Assembly (NCBI GenBank): GCA_904392525.1
Contig: CAJFMW010000021.1
Span: 1 to 32,170, forward strand
Reading direction: 5' to 3'
From: an uncultured Eisenbergiella sp.
Lineage (GTDB): Bacteria; Bacillota; Clostridia; Lachnospirales; Lachnospiraceae
Length of the DNA: 32,170 nt
The notes beneath the pieces were generated by a model. The model did not search any database. It saw nothing but the letters and a program-made list of their open reading frames with translations, and had not been told where the DNA came from. Positions 8,642-16,724 of this stretch are shown piece by piece. The position numbers and the translations under genes were made by a program. Every line of letters begins with the position of its first letter. Within the stretch, counting starts at the first letter, position 1.

Positions 8642-9276
8642 ACCTGCCTCTTTTCCTGCGGCTGCTCCGCTTCTTCTTCCAAATACCCCTTCAGTTTCAG
8701 ATACGCAATGATCAGCTCCACGGCCCCGTCCACACCCGTCTGGGAGGTATTGATCATCAGGGCCTTGTTTCTCTTGTCTCCCCAGACCTCATCCGTATAG
8801 TATTGATAATAGTTCCTGCGGATTTTTTCCGTTTTCCGGATCATCTTCGCCGCCTTCTGCCGGTCTCCCAGATGGTACATCCGCTTGATACGCCGGATCT
8901 TATCCTCCATATTCGCGTAAATGAACACATTCACCACATCGTCCTGATAGGCCAGAATCACATCCGCACACCGTCCCACCACCACGCAGGACTCCTCCCT
9001 CGTCTTATGCAGGATGAAGTCCGCCTGCATATCGAACAGCTTTTCATTCAGATTCTCCGATTCGAAATCATAGGGAATGAGCGGCTCCCGGAAGGGAGAG
9101 GATTTGACCTCGTCCTGATTCATCAGATCCTCCACGCTGATCCCGCTTTTCTTTGAGATTTCATTCAGAATAATCCGGTCAAGGAAGGTAAAGCCCAGCC
9201 GCTCGGCCAGCTTCTCCCCCACCTCATGGCCTCCGCTTCCATATTCTCTTCCGATGGTGATCGTCACTTTCTTCAT
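8638..9276 (-). CDS. Cytidylate kinase-like family protein
   Basis: A 212-residue protein beginning with a beta strand and the P-loop-like GREYGSGGHEVG (residues 9-20), the hallmark of the AAK6-type cytidylate-kinase-like proteins common in Clostridia. VVVGRCADVIL and the later Arg/Lys-rich lid region fit a P-loop nucleotide kinase. It is shorter than and different from the housekeeping Cmk, and the true substrate of this family is not settled. AGGAAGGT precedes the ATG. The next gene overlaps it by 4 bases. Upstream lies a multi-hairpin array and mscL, and I see no clear promoter in the gap. Confidence 0.88.
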   Translation of the reverse strand: MKKVTITIGREYGSGGHEVGEKLAERLGFTFLDRIILNEISKKSGISVEDLMNQDEVKSSPFREPLIPYDFESENLNEKLFDMQADFILHKTREESCVVVGRCADVILAYQDDVVNVFIYANMEDKIRRIKRMYHLGDRQKAAKMIRKTEKIRRNYYQYYTDEVWGDKRNKALMINTSQTGVDGAVELIIAYLKLKGYLEEEAEQPQEKRQV

Positions 9277-9293
9277 ACCTTCCTCTCCCTTCC

Positions 9294-9398
9294 GCCGCCG
9301 TCAGGCGGCATTTTATTCGGTGTGAAGAAGCACTTGGTGTGCTTCTTCCAGGAAGCCGGCAGCGCCGGCTTCCGCCTTTCTGCCGCCGTCAGGCGGCA
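9294..9398. repeat. Array of four hairpins between mscL and the kinase-like gene
   Basis: The hairpins are GCCGCC/GGCGGC with a GTCA loop (9294-9309); GAAGAAGCAC/GTGCTTCTTC (9324-9333/9339-9348); GGAAGCCGGC/GCCGGCTTCC (9351-9360/9364-9373); and TGCCGCC/GGCGGCA with a GTCA loop (9381-9398). The first and last are nearly identical and bracket the middle two. All stems are perfect. No T-run follows on either strand. Confidence 0.87.
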
Positions 9399-9418
9399 TA
9401 TCATCAGCCGTTCTCCGC

Positions 9419-9853
9419 CTACAGCGTCAGCTCCTCCGACGGCAGGTCGGAGGTACAGTGGCCGCATTTTACCGCGTCAACCGGTATCTCGCTCTTACAA
9501 TAAGGACAGATTTTTGTTTTGGGCTTCGCGGGCTCTTCATCCTTTTTCTTCTTGAAGCCCAGCTCCGATATCTTGTTGATCGCCTTTACCAGCAGGAAAA
9601 TCACAAATGCCATGATGAGGAAATTGATCACTGCCGTGATAAAGGCACCGTAACGGATCTCCACATCGTTGATCTTCAGGACCAGATGGCTCAGATCCAT
9701 GTTGGCAATCAGCCCCAGCAGAGGAGAAATCACATCATTAACCAGGGAATTCACGATTGCCTGAAAAGCCGCGCCAACGATAACGCCGACCGCCATGTCG
9801 ATCACATTCCCCCGCATAATAAACGTTTCAAATTCCTTCAGAAATTTTTTCAT
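9419..9853 (-). CDS. mscL: Large-conductance mechanosensitive channel with C-terminal zinc ribbon
   Basis: A 144-residue MscL. The N-terminal amphipathic helix and first pore helix are seen in FIMRGNVIDMAVGVIVGAAF (11-30), and the second transmembrane helix is near 70-92. MscL opens under membrane tension and releases solutes during osmotic downshock. After the usual basic linker (KKKK, 101-104) the protein ends in a CPYC...CGHC motif (C116, C119, C130, C133), a zinc ribbon in place of the usual C-terminal helical bundle. The start is supported by AGAGG 6 bases upstream and by the promoter at 9881-9909. The identity is secure; the ribbon's role is unknown. Confidence 0.96.
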   Translation of the reverse strand: MKKFLKEFETFIMRGNVIDMAVGVIVGAAFQAIVNSLVNDVISPLLGLIANMDLSHLVLKINDVEIRYGAFITAVINFLIMAFVIFLLVKAINKISELGFKKKKDEEPAKPKTKICPYCKSEIPVDAVKCGHCTSDLPSEELTL

Positions 9854-9880
9854 CTTCTGCCTCTTTCTCCTTGTATCTTT

Positions 9881-9909
9881 ATTGTATCATGAATCGCCGG
9901 ATGCTCCAA
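9881..9909 (-). promoter_or_regulatory. Sigma-A promoter of mscL
   Basis: On the minus strand TTGGAG (9904-9909) is spaced 17 bases from TACAAT (9881-9886). Transcription would start near 9874, about 21 bases before the mscL ATG and just upstream of its AGGAGA/AGAGG region. Confidence 0.65.
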
Positions 9910-9946
9910 GAAGGAACTTCGGTTTCTGTTATAACCACTGTTTCTG

Positions 9947-9955
9947 TGGTATACT
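9947..9955 (+). promoter_or_regulatory. Extended -10 promoter of the 10016 gene
   Basis: TGG followed by TATACT (9950-9955) is an extended -10 element without a good -35. GTTTCTGT occurs twice upstream (near 9922 and 9940), and ACCAC/GTGGT arms flank the second copy, so a regulator may bind here. The start would be near 9962. Confidence 0.45.
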
Positions 9956-10015
9956 GTAAAGGCGGATGTTTCCCTTCATCAAAAAAGACATCCCCGGAAA
10001 GGTGTTTGAAAAAGA

Positions 10016-11014
10016 ATGAAGAAAAAGACGTTTTTTCTCCTTCCCATACTCTGTCTTCTGCTGCTCGTCGCCGGAGGAGCCGGATTCTGGTTTTTTTCTG
10101 CCGGAAGCCCCCGTTACATCCGGGCCTCTGAAGCCGTATCCTCCTCAGATGCCAGGCCGAAAACGAAAACCAATCTCCATACCTCTCTCAGCGTTCCTTC
10201 CTGCATCACAAAAATCGGAACGGACTATTTTATTGTGGATACCTATCATGATCAGATCATCTGCAGCGACAGCCTGACCCGTCCCTTAGTGGAATGGCAG
10301 GTGGTGACGGATCAGATTTCACGCGGCCATACCATCGCGGGGGACGGTGCGGTCTATCTGGCAGATGACACGGAGAATGACCGGATTCTGGTCTTTGAAA
10401 AAAAGGACGGAGCATTTCTGCTCACCCAGGAATTTAACGATATCGGAACCCGCCCTCACTACGTGGTCTATGACGAAGAAACAGAGCGCTTCTATGCCTA
10501 CAGCTCCATGACCGGAGAACTGTACGTTTTTCTGCGGCTTGCGGATTCTTCACAGGTGGTACTGGAAGAGATCCGGAGCATTGAAAAGCTGAACGGCATT
10601 TATGTGCGCTCCTTCACCATTATGGGAGATGAAATTTATTTCGTATCCGGCAATTCCACCATCATACGCGCAAGGCTTTCCGACCTTTCCATCCTGGAGG
10701 AATACCCTGTCCCTGCAGAAATCGCGGGAATGATCCAGCTGGAAAAAATACAGGATTATTACTACATCACCGTCTCCACGGATCTTACCGGAAGCCAGGA
10801 CTATGCCACCATCCTGCGCACCAGAGACCTGCACTCCCTCGCCGCCGGAGAGTATGAGGACATCTACTCCTGCTTCGTAGGCGGCGGGACGCCCTACTAT
10901 ATGGGAAGCTTCGACGGCCACTATTATCTGACGGAGCACCGGATTCCGGGCTGCTCCATCTGGCAGTTTGATGTGATTGAAAATGAGATTGCCAATGTGA
11001 CCCTTTTATATTAA
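10016..11014 (+). CDS. Exported protein of unknown function, probably beta-propeller
   Basis: A 332-residue protein with a basic N-terminus and hydrophobic segment (about residues 5-28), which is a signal peptide or anchor. The rest is a series of short beta-strand-rich stretches with repeated GTDYFIVD, AVYLADD, RFYAYSS, EIYFVSG and HYYLTEH blocks at fairly even spacing. This pattern suggests an NHL- or YVTN-like beta-propeller, but I recognise no named family. GGAAAGGTG lies about 13 bases upstream. It is read alone on the plus strand and converges on the DMT transporter with only 2 bases between stop codons. Function is unknown; surface binding is only a guess from the fold. Confidence 0.8.
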   Translation: MKKKTFFLLPILCLLLLVAGGAGFWFFSAGSPRYIRASEAVSSSDARPKTKTNLHTSLSVPSCITKIGTDYFIVDTYHDQIICSDSLTRPLVEWQVVTDQISRGHTIAGDGAVYLADDTENDRILVFEKKDGAFLLTQEFNDIGTRPHYVVYDEETERFYAYSSMTGELYVFLRLADSSQVVLEEIRSIEKLNGIYVRSFTIMGDEIYFVSGNSTIIRARLSDLSILEEYPVPAEIAGMIQLEKIQDYYYITVSTDLTGSQDYATILRTRDLHSLAAGEYEDIYSCFVGGGTPYYMGSFDGHYYLTEHRIPGCSIWQFDVIENEIANVTLLY

Positions 11015-11016
11015 TT

Positions 11017-11979
11017 TCAGGCAGGCTGCTTTTTCGTCGTCAGATTCACGATCAGAATTCCCGCACAGACCAGCGCCAGCGCAGAAAGCCCGGTCCAGCC
11101 GAAGGCCTGGCTTCCTTCCCCAAGGAGAAGGGCAGACAGCAGGAAACTGAACATGGGATTCATGAAGCCGAATACGGCTACTCTCCCCACCGGATTGTAT
11201 TTCAGCAGAATGCCCCACAGTGTATAGGCAGCCGCAGAGATAAATCCCATATAAAGAAGCAGCACCCATCCGCCTGCGGGCACGCCTGCCAGATTAACCC
11301 GCCCGCCGCAGAACAGCCCCACCGCGGTGAGCACAATTCCGCCGCAGAGGAACTGATAGCCGCTTAAAACCACCGGGTTCTCCTTCTCGGAATATTTCTT
11401 GATGAGACCGGAGGACAGGGCATAGCTCAGGGAAGAAAGCAGGATGAAGCCTTCTCCCAAAAGAGAAACGCTCATGTCGATGCCGTTTCCGGAAACGTTG
11501 ATGATCACCACACCCGCGAATCCCACCGCACATCCCAGCAGCTTTCTCAGCGTGAGCCTTTCCATATGAAAAACTGCCACCGCAATAAAAATGGAAAGAA
11601 ATACATTGGAGCCCCCGATGATGGCCGCCTTCACTCCGGTGGTATGGGCCAGCCCAATATAGTAAAAAACATACTGAGCCACGGTCTGCACCATGGCCAG
11701 CTTCAGAATCATGGCCAAAGAGGTCTTCTGCGGCTTAAGAAGCTTCCCTCCGCCTTCCCTTCTGTTTAAAAAACTTCCCGCCAGAATGACCATCACCCCT
11801 GCCAGCATGAAGCGCATTCCGGCAAACACGATCTGCGCCATACTGTCGGCAGCTGCGATGTCAAACAGACGGTATCCAATCTTGATGCTTGGAGCAGCGC
11901 TGCCCCATAAAAAACAGCAGATCAGGGCGCAGCCAAACACTACGCCCGTTCTGCTCATGCGTTTTTCAGCACTATTCAT
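11017..11979 (-). CDS. DMT (EamA) family transporter
   Basis: A 320-residue membrane protein with ten predicted transmembrane helices in two homologous halves, as in EamA exporters of metabolites or amino acids. I chose the ATG at 11979: it lies one base after the TAA of the GH-A gene, and AGAGGAA sits 3-4 bases before it. The longer reading to 12003 starts inside the upstream gene without a better site. It is the last gene of the glycan operon. Its substrate is unknown; release or uptake of a sugar-derived product is possible, but EamA proteins are too diverse to say. Confidence 0.88.
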   Translation of the reverse strand: MNSAEKRMSRTGVVFGCALICCFLWGSAAPSIKIGYRLFDIAAADSMAQIVFAGMRFMLAGVMVILAGSFLNRREGGGKLLKPQKTSLAMILKLAMVQTVAQYVFYYIGLAHTTGVKAAIIGGSNVFLSIFIAVAVFHMERLTLRKLLGCAVGFAGVVIINVSGNGIDMSVSLLGEGFILLSSLSYALSSGLIKKYSEKENPVVLSGYQFLCGGIVLTAVGLFCGGRVNLAGVPAGGWVLLLYMGFISAAAYTLWGILLKYNPVGRVAVFGFMNPMFSFLLSALLLGEGSQAFGWTGLSALALVCAGILIVNLTTKKQPA

Positions 11980-11980
11980 G

Positions 11981-13042
11981 TTATTCCTCTTTCCGGACGT
12001 CATTTTGAGGCCCGTAATAATCCCGGATGGCCTGTTTCACCGCTCCGTACGCCTTCTTTGGTTTTCCGTCCACGTCCACGATCCCCCAGTAGCACTCGGA
12101 AGGACAGTTGGACGCGCCGCAGTGATAACAGTGACGCGCATCCTGGAAGCAGAAAAGGAAGCTTCCCAGCACATGAGGATTCTCCGCAAAAATCTGGAGT
12201 CCCCGGCGCAGGTACTCCGCCTGCACCTCCTCGGTGTGTCCGCCCTCTACCGCATGGAACCAGCTTTTTTCATAGCAGACGTCCGGAATCCCCTCCGGAA
12301 GCACGGACGGGTCCGGCCTTGTTTCCTTCACCGCCCCACCGGAGGAATAGCCCCATTCATTCGCCAGCACAGGAAGCTGATAACGCTCATGCAGCGCTTC
12401 AATCACATCGTTCCAGCTTTCCACCGTTTTTCCCTGCCAGGAACCGAAATACTGGTCGTCACCGATATAGCCGAATTTATGGCCCGGCGCATAAACCAGA
12501 TCCGCCACCTTCAGGCCGTCCTCATGGTACCGTGACAGATTGATGCCGCATTTGGCCTCCGGATTCTCCCTCACGATTCCCTCCGCGCTGGCCCTCGCCG
12601 TCTTCGTTGTGATATCCATGCTGTAGCTGCCGGAAAAGGTTGGAATGTCGATTTCATTCATGCACTGCCACAGATTTCCCGCGATTCCCTTCAGGTCCCG
12701 GCAGATAAAGGCGCAGGTATCCGCCACATTCCGGTAATATTCTTCCGTTCCCTTTTCCCCCACAAAATCCGGCCATGCATCCTGATACCGGGTTTCTTTT
12801 GTCTTTTCATCATAATAGTAGCCGCCCATTCCCGGCGTGGACGGCATGATCCGGATACCGGCGTCATGCGCCTTTTTCATCTGATCTCTGTCCCGCAGAT
12901 ATTTTTCACTGAGCGTCCCGAACATCCGGTCCTTCCAGGGAAAACAGATCCCCATCCGCGTCCAGGAAAAACCCAGATCCAGAATCTCCTGATAAGCATC
13001 CTTCACATCATAGGCGTATGCGATTCCCAATATCTTATCCAT
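11981..13042 (-). CDS. Clan GH-A (beta/alpha)8-barrel glycoside hydrolase
   Basis: A 353-residue single-domain barrel protein without signal peptide. WQCMNEID (125-132; E130) fits the acid/base after strand 4, and VLANEWGYSSGG (225-236; E229) fits the nucleophile after strand 7 of clan GH-A retaining enzymes. The end (WGIVDVDGKPKKAY) resembles GH2, GH5 and GH39 barrels. I cannot assign a numbered family. Unusual is a Cys/His cluster in the last barrel loop: C298, H304, C305, H307, C308, C313, C317. The gene follows the GH2 gene after a 69-base gap holding a hairpin. It is coupled to the DMT gene by 1-base spacing. The substrate is probably the imported oligosaccharide. Confidence 0.78.
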   Translation of the reverse strand: MDKILGIAYAYDVKDAYQEILDLGFSWTRMGICFPWKDRMFGTLSEKYLRDRDQMKKAHDAGIRIMPSTPGMGGYYYDEKTKETRYQDAWPDFVGEKGTEEYYRNVADTCAFICRDLKGIAGNLWQCMNEIDIPTFSGSYSMDITTKTARASAEGIVRENPEAKCGINLSRYHEDGLKVADLVYAPGHKFGYIGDDQYFGSWQGKTVESWNDVIEALHERYQLPVLANEWGYSSGGAVKETRPDPSVLPEGIPDVCYEKSWFHAVEGGHTEEVQAEYLRRGLQIFAENPHVLGSFLFCFQDARHCYHCGASNCPSECYWGIVDVDGKPKKAYGAVKQAIRDYYGPQNDVRKEE

Positions 13043-13073
13043 ATCCTTACCCTTCTTTCCTCTGCGGTTCCTC

Positions 13074-13099
13074 CTGCCCGCCGGAAAATCGGCGGGCAG
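13074..13099 (-). other. Intercistronic hairpin between GH2 and GH-A genes
   Basis: CTGCCCGCCG (13074-13083) and CGGCGGGCAG (13090-13099) form a perfect 10-bp stem with a 6-base loop. No T-run follows on the minus strand. It probably stabilises the upstream GH2 message or dampens read-through rather than ending the operon. Confidence 0.7.
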
Positions 13100-13111
13100 A
13101 AAGCTCTCCGC

Positions 13112-15619
13112 TCAGATAAACATCACCTTTTCGCTGCTTTCCTGAAGTCCGTCCGCTTTCACGGTAACGACCGCTTCTCCTGCAGCGCCATTGGAACGGA
13201 TCACCGCAAGGGCGCGTCCGTGGAACGCATGTATCCTGTCCCCTCTCAGGCTTTCCATGCCCTCCGGATTGCCGTTGTCCACGCCGATCAGCTCAGCCGC
13301 TCCTTCCACCTGGAAGGTCAGAAGCCCGTCTGCCTGAGGACAGAAGTTTCCTTCCGCATCCTCCAGCCACACTTCAATCTGAGCCACATCCAGGCCATCC
13401 GCCTGTGCTTCCTGCCGATAGCAGGCGGTCCGGACCACAGCCGGCGCTCCTGCCGTCCTCACTGTATGGCGGGCCGCTTCTTTTCCATCCTTATAGCCCA
13501 CCAGCTCGATGCAGCCCGGTTCATACGGCACATCCCAGCTTAAGAACAGATCATCCGTATTCACCGGCTCCGGCTCCCTGTCAAAATGCCCATAGCGCTC
13601 CGTCATGCCGTATGCCGGATAAGCATACGCCTTCTTTCCATAGGATTTTCCATTCAGGAACAGCTCCGCACTGTCACAGCTGGTATAGCCGAGCACAGGA
13701 AGGATGGTTCCTTCCGGCACATCGAGGTTCCAGTGGGGCAGCAGATGAACCATGGGCTCCTCCCGTTTCCAGATGCTCTGATAGAAATAGAAGCTGTCCT
13801 TCTCAAAGCCGCAGGTATCCAGCACGCCCGCGCTGGAGGAGCGGGACGGCCAGTGCGCCTCTCCCAGATAATCGATACCCGTCCACATGAAGTCTCCTGC
13901 CACGTAGTCGTGAACCATGGTAAAATGAAGCAGTTTTCCCACCACCACTGGAGCGCTGTAATAGGGCCGCTTCCACCATCCCGCGTTCTCCGACATATTC
14001 AGGCTGTACTCGCCCCGCACGCCGCCAAGTCCGCTGTTCTCTGTTCCGATCACACAGCGGTCCGGGCGCGCCCTCTTGTCGTCGTCATACAGGGTTTCCG
14101 CCCTGGTGCGCCATCTTCCCACGTAATTGTAACCCACCACGTCAAGCTCGTCCAGGAAATCTTCTCTTGCCGCCTTGGGCTCGGCGCAGATCTGGTCATT
14201 CGCCTGGGTCACGAAGCAGCCGGGAACCAGCTTCTTACACAGAGCCTTCAGGCTCCTTGCAGTCAGACAGCCCTCCGGAACCGTCTGATCCGGCACCTCG
14301 TTTCCGATGCTCCAGATCACGATGGAAGGGTGGTTCCTGTCGCGAAGCAGCATGACGGTCAGATCCTCTTCATGACATTCCTCAAACCATTCCGAATATC
14401 CGCGGCTTTCATGCGTGTTGCTTCCAAGCTCTTTTCCCTTCAAAATGCGCCACTCGTCAAAGGCCTCATCCATCACGTAAAAGCCCATCCGGTCACAGAG
14501 ATCCAGCAGACCGGGATCCGGTGGATTGTGAGACATACGGATGGCGTTTACCCCCATGTTTTTCAGCTTCTTAAGCCGCCTCTCCCAGATCTGAACCGGA
14601 ACGGCCGCGCCCATGCTTCCGCCGTCATGATGAACGCACACGCCGTTGAGCTTCTCCCGCTTTCCATTAATCAGAAAGCCCTGGCTGCAATCAAAGGCAA
14701 CGCTGCGGATTCCGGCAGGAACGCTGATCTCATCCTGCTTTTCTCCATCTGCCCACAGGATCACTTCCACCCGGTAAAGGACGGGATGCTCAGATGACCA
14801 CAGCTGCGGATGGGGAATGTCGAACCAACGCGCGAAGGTCATTTCTCCGTCCAATGCGTAGGAAACCGGCTCCTTTGAGAGCATTCCGGCTTCCGCCGCA
14901 TTTCCTGCCGTAACCGTCCGGCTTGCCTGACAGAGGCTTCCGTCCGGCGCGTATACTCTTGTTTCCACACCGATTTCCCCAATGTCCGCGCCTGCTGCAC
15001 CGGCCACCCTTGTCTCCACGATCAGAGAAGCGGATTCCTCCGTCACGTTCACACAGCGCGCATATACTCCGTATGGAGCAATATGAACATGCCTCACACC
15101 GATCAGCCACACGTCTCTTGTGATTCCGGAGCCGGAATACCAGCGGGAATTGGGCTGGGCGGAATTGTCCACCTCAACATCCACGATATTTTCCTCTCCA
15201 TCCGCCTTCAGAAGCTCCGTCACATCCCACTCGAAGGGCGTATATCCATACACATGCCGTCCCAGCTCCTTTCCGTTGAGCCAGACCCGTGCCAGCATAT
15301 ACGCGCCGTCAAACCGAAGAATCACCCGGCCTTTCCGGACAGCCTCCGGATCGACGCAAAATGCTTTCCGGTACCACCCGATTCCCGTTTCCGCATATCC
15401 GCCTGAGCCGCAGGAAGCCGCATCCTCCGAGAAGGGATAATCCAGGCTCCAGTCATGGGGCAGCTTCACCGGACGGAAGCCATCCGTGCCTGCCTCTCCC
15501 GGAACAGGCTGGTTCCCCGTCCCGGACTGTTTTCCGGAAACGGCATCCTTCTCATGGAAGAAATACCAGTCCCGGTTAAAATTCTCCTTTTTTCTCACTT
15601 CATTCCCAGATAAATACAT
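13112..15619 (-). CDS. Glycoside hydrolase family 2 with DUF4982 (beta-galactosidase type)
   Basis: An 835-residue GH2 enzyme without signal peptide. Order: N-terminal sugar-binding jelly roll (about 10-190), immunoglobulin-like domain (about 195-305), catalytic barrel (about 310-620), DUF4982 (about 630-700, with ELFLNGKSYGKK) and a further Ig-like domain. WSIGNEVPDQ gives the acid/base E441, and VIGTENSG gives the nucleophile E527. The DUF4982 architecture is common in beta-galactosidases of gut bacteria; some relatives are glucuronidases or act on other beta-linked sugars, so specificity is open. GGGGG lies 7 bases before the ATG. It is the first enzyme gene after the LacI regulator in the operon and is separated from it by 48 bases. 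Confidence 0.93.
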   Translation of the reverse strand: MYLSGNEVRKKENFNRDWYFFHEKDAVSGKQSGTGNQPVPGEAGTDGFRPVKLPHDWSLDYPFSEDAASCGSGGYAETGIGWYRKAFCVDPEAVRKGRVILRFDGAYMLARVWLNGKELGRHVYGYTPFEWDVTELLKADGEENIVDVEVDNSAQPNSRWYSGSGITRDVWLIGVRHVHIAPYGVYARCVNVTEESASLIVETRVAGAAGADIGEIGVETRVYAPDGSLCQASRTVTAGNAAEAGMLSKEPVSYALDGEMTFARWFDIPHPQLWSSEHPVLYRVEVILWADGEKQDEISVPAGIRSVAFDCSQGFLINGKREKLNGVCVHHDGGSMGAAVPVQIWERRLKKLKNMGVNAIRMSHNPPDPGLLDLCDRMGFYVMDEAFDEWRILKGKELGSNTHESRGYSEWFEECHEEDLTVMLLRDRNHPSIVIWSIGNEVPDQTVPEGCLTARSLKALCKKLVPGCFVTQANDQICAEPKAAREDFLDELDVVGYNYVGRWRTRAETLYDDDKRARPDRCVIGTENSGLGGVRGEYSLNMSENAGWWKRPYYSAPVVVGKLLHFTMVHDYVAGDFMWTGIDYLGEAHWPSRSSSAGVLDTCGFEKDSFYFYQSIWKREEPMVHLLPHWNLDVPEGTILPVLGYTSCDSAELFLNGKSYGKKAYAYPAYGMTERYGHFDREPEPVNTDDLFLSWDVPYEPGCIELVGYKDGKEAARHTVRTAGAPAVVRTACYRQEAQADGLDVAQIEVWLEDAEGNFCPQADGLLTFQVEGAAELIGVDNGNPEGMESLRGDRIHAFHGRALAVIRSNGAAGEAVVTVKADGLQESSEKVMFI

Positions 15620-15667
15620 AAAAATACCCCCGTTTTGTTTTTATTCCGGTTTTTAAAACGGCTGCAG

Positions 15668-16696
15668 TTACAGCCGGTAGATCCGTCCTGTGGATTTCCT
15701 CACCAGAATCTCATAGTTCAGCGCAATCCGATTATTCTCCCGCTCTGTCTTATCCCCCGGCCCGATATCGCCGGCCCCCTCTTTCAGCCTTCTGATCAGC
15801 TGCTTCGCCGTCTCATTGCCAAGCTGTCTTGCGGATACATTGATTGCCGTCACCGCCGGAGAGAAGCACTCCAGATTCACGCTGTTGTAAAGAGAAGCGA
15901 TGGAAATATCCTTGGGAATCCGGTAGCCCTCGGCCTGCATGCGCGACATCAGGCGGGTACAGATCACATCATCCCCGCAGATGATGCACTCCGCCTTTTT
16001 CCCGATCACTTCGCTGATGATGCTGTCGAGCAGCTCCATGCTGATAAAATTACGATAAATCAACTGCTGTTCCCTGGGAACCCCATATCTGTCCAGAGCG
16101 TCCATGCAGCCCTGAAGCCGCTGTCCATTCACCCGATAGGACATATCGCCCATGATAAAGGCAAAACGCCGGTATCCCTGCCCGATCAGAAGAGAACAGA
16201 GGCTTTCTGCCGAAGCCCTGTTATCCGTGTCCACCTGGATGATATTGTCATATTCACAGGTTCCGATCAGCGCCGTCGGGAAATTACGGTCGGACAGATA
16301 CTGGAGCATCCTGTCTCCCTGTGTGCTCCGCATCAGAATGGCGCCGTCCACTTTTCCGCTCTCCACAAGCTCCGTGAGGCCGGAAATATCATTGGACGCT
16401 CCGGTAACGAGCATCACATGGTATTTCATCATCCCAGCCGCCTCGCTGATTCCAAGCAGGCTCTCCTGAAAAAACGGAAAGCTTGTGGTATAGGCGTCTG
16501 CCGGAACGACAGCCGCCAGATTTCCGGTCCCGACACGCCGTTTCCTGTGAATCTCCTCCTGCCAGACGCCTTTCTCCTTCGCATATGCGCGGATCCTTAC
16601 CCTGGTTTCTTCTCCAATACGTCCTTTGCCGGAAAGCGCCCGGGAAACCGTGCTTTTTGATACGCCAAGTTCTTTTGCGATCTCTTCAAATGTGAT
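15668..16696 (-). CDS. LacI family transcriptional regulator with apparent ATC start
   Basis: Read from ATC at 16696 this is a 342-residue LacI/GalR protein of normal length. The helix-turn-helix is residues 4-26 (EEIAKELGVSKSTVSRALSG), the hinge follows, and a periplasmic-binding-protein-like sensor domain starts near 60. No ATG, GTG or TTG occurs in frame between the stop TAG (16718-16720) and codon 89 (16432). A start at 16432 would lose the whole DNA-binding domain. AGGAGG at 16705-16710 sits 8 bases before the ATC, which falls exactly where homologues have their first Met. It lies between the binding-protein gene and GH2, and likely represses the operon until the imported sugar or a product binds. 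Confidence 0.88.
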   Translation of the reverse strand: MTFEEIAKELGVSKSTVSRALSGKGRIGEETRVRIRAYAKEKGVWQEEIHRKRRVGTGNLAAVVPADAYTTSFPFFQESLLGISEAAGMMKYHVMLVTGASNDISGLTELVESGKVDGAILMRSTQGDRMLQYLSDRNFPTALIGTCEYDNIIQVDTDNRASAESLCSLLIGQGYRRFAFIMGDMSYRVNGQRLQGCMDALDRYGVPREQQLIYRNFISMELLDSIISEVIGKKAECIICGDDVICTRLMSRMQAEGYRIPKDISIASLYNSVNLECFSPAVTAINVSARQLGNETAKQLIRRLKEGAGDIGPGDKTERENNRIALNYEILVRKSTGRIYRL

Positions 16697-16704
16697 GGCT
16701 GTCC

Positions 16705-16710
16705 CCTCCT
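16705..16710 (-). promoter_or_regulatory. Shine-Dalgarno site that fixes the ATC start
   Basis: Minus-strand AGGAGG, 8 bases before ATC at 16694-16696. An in-frame TAG lies 21 bases upstream of the ATC, at 16718-16720, so there is no room for a longer start, and no standard start codon lies within reach. Confidence 0.85.
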
Positions 16711-16724
16711 TTCTTCCCTAAACA

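Noticed and set aside
15668-16432. A truncated LacI-type sensor protein lacking the DNA-binding domain, starting at ATG 16432
   Set aside because: The missing domain is encoded directly upstream in the same frame without stop or frameshift, with AGGAGG at the right distance from ATC at 16696.
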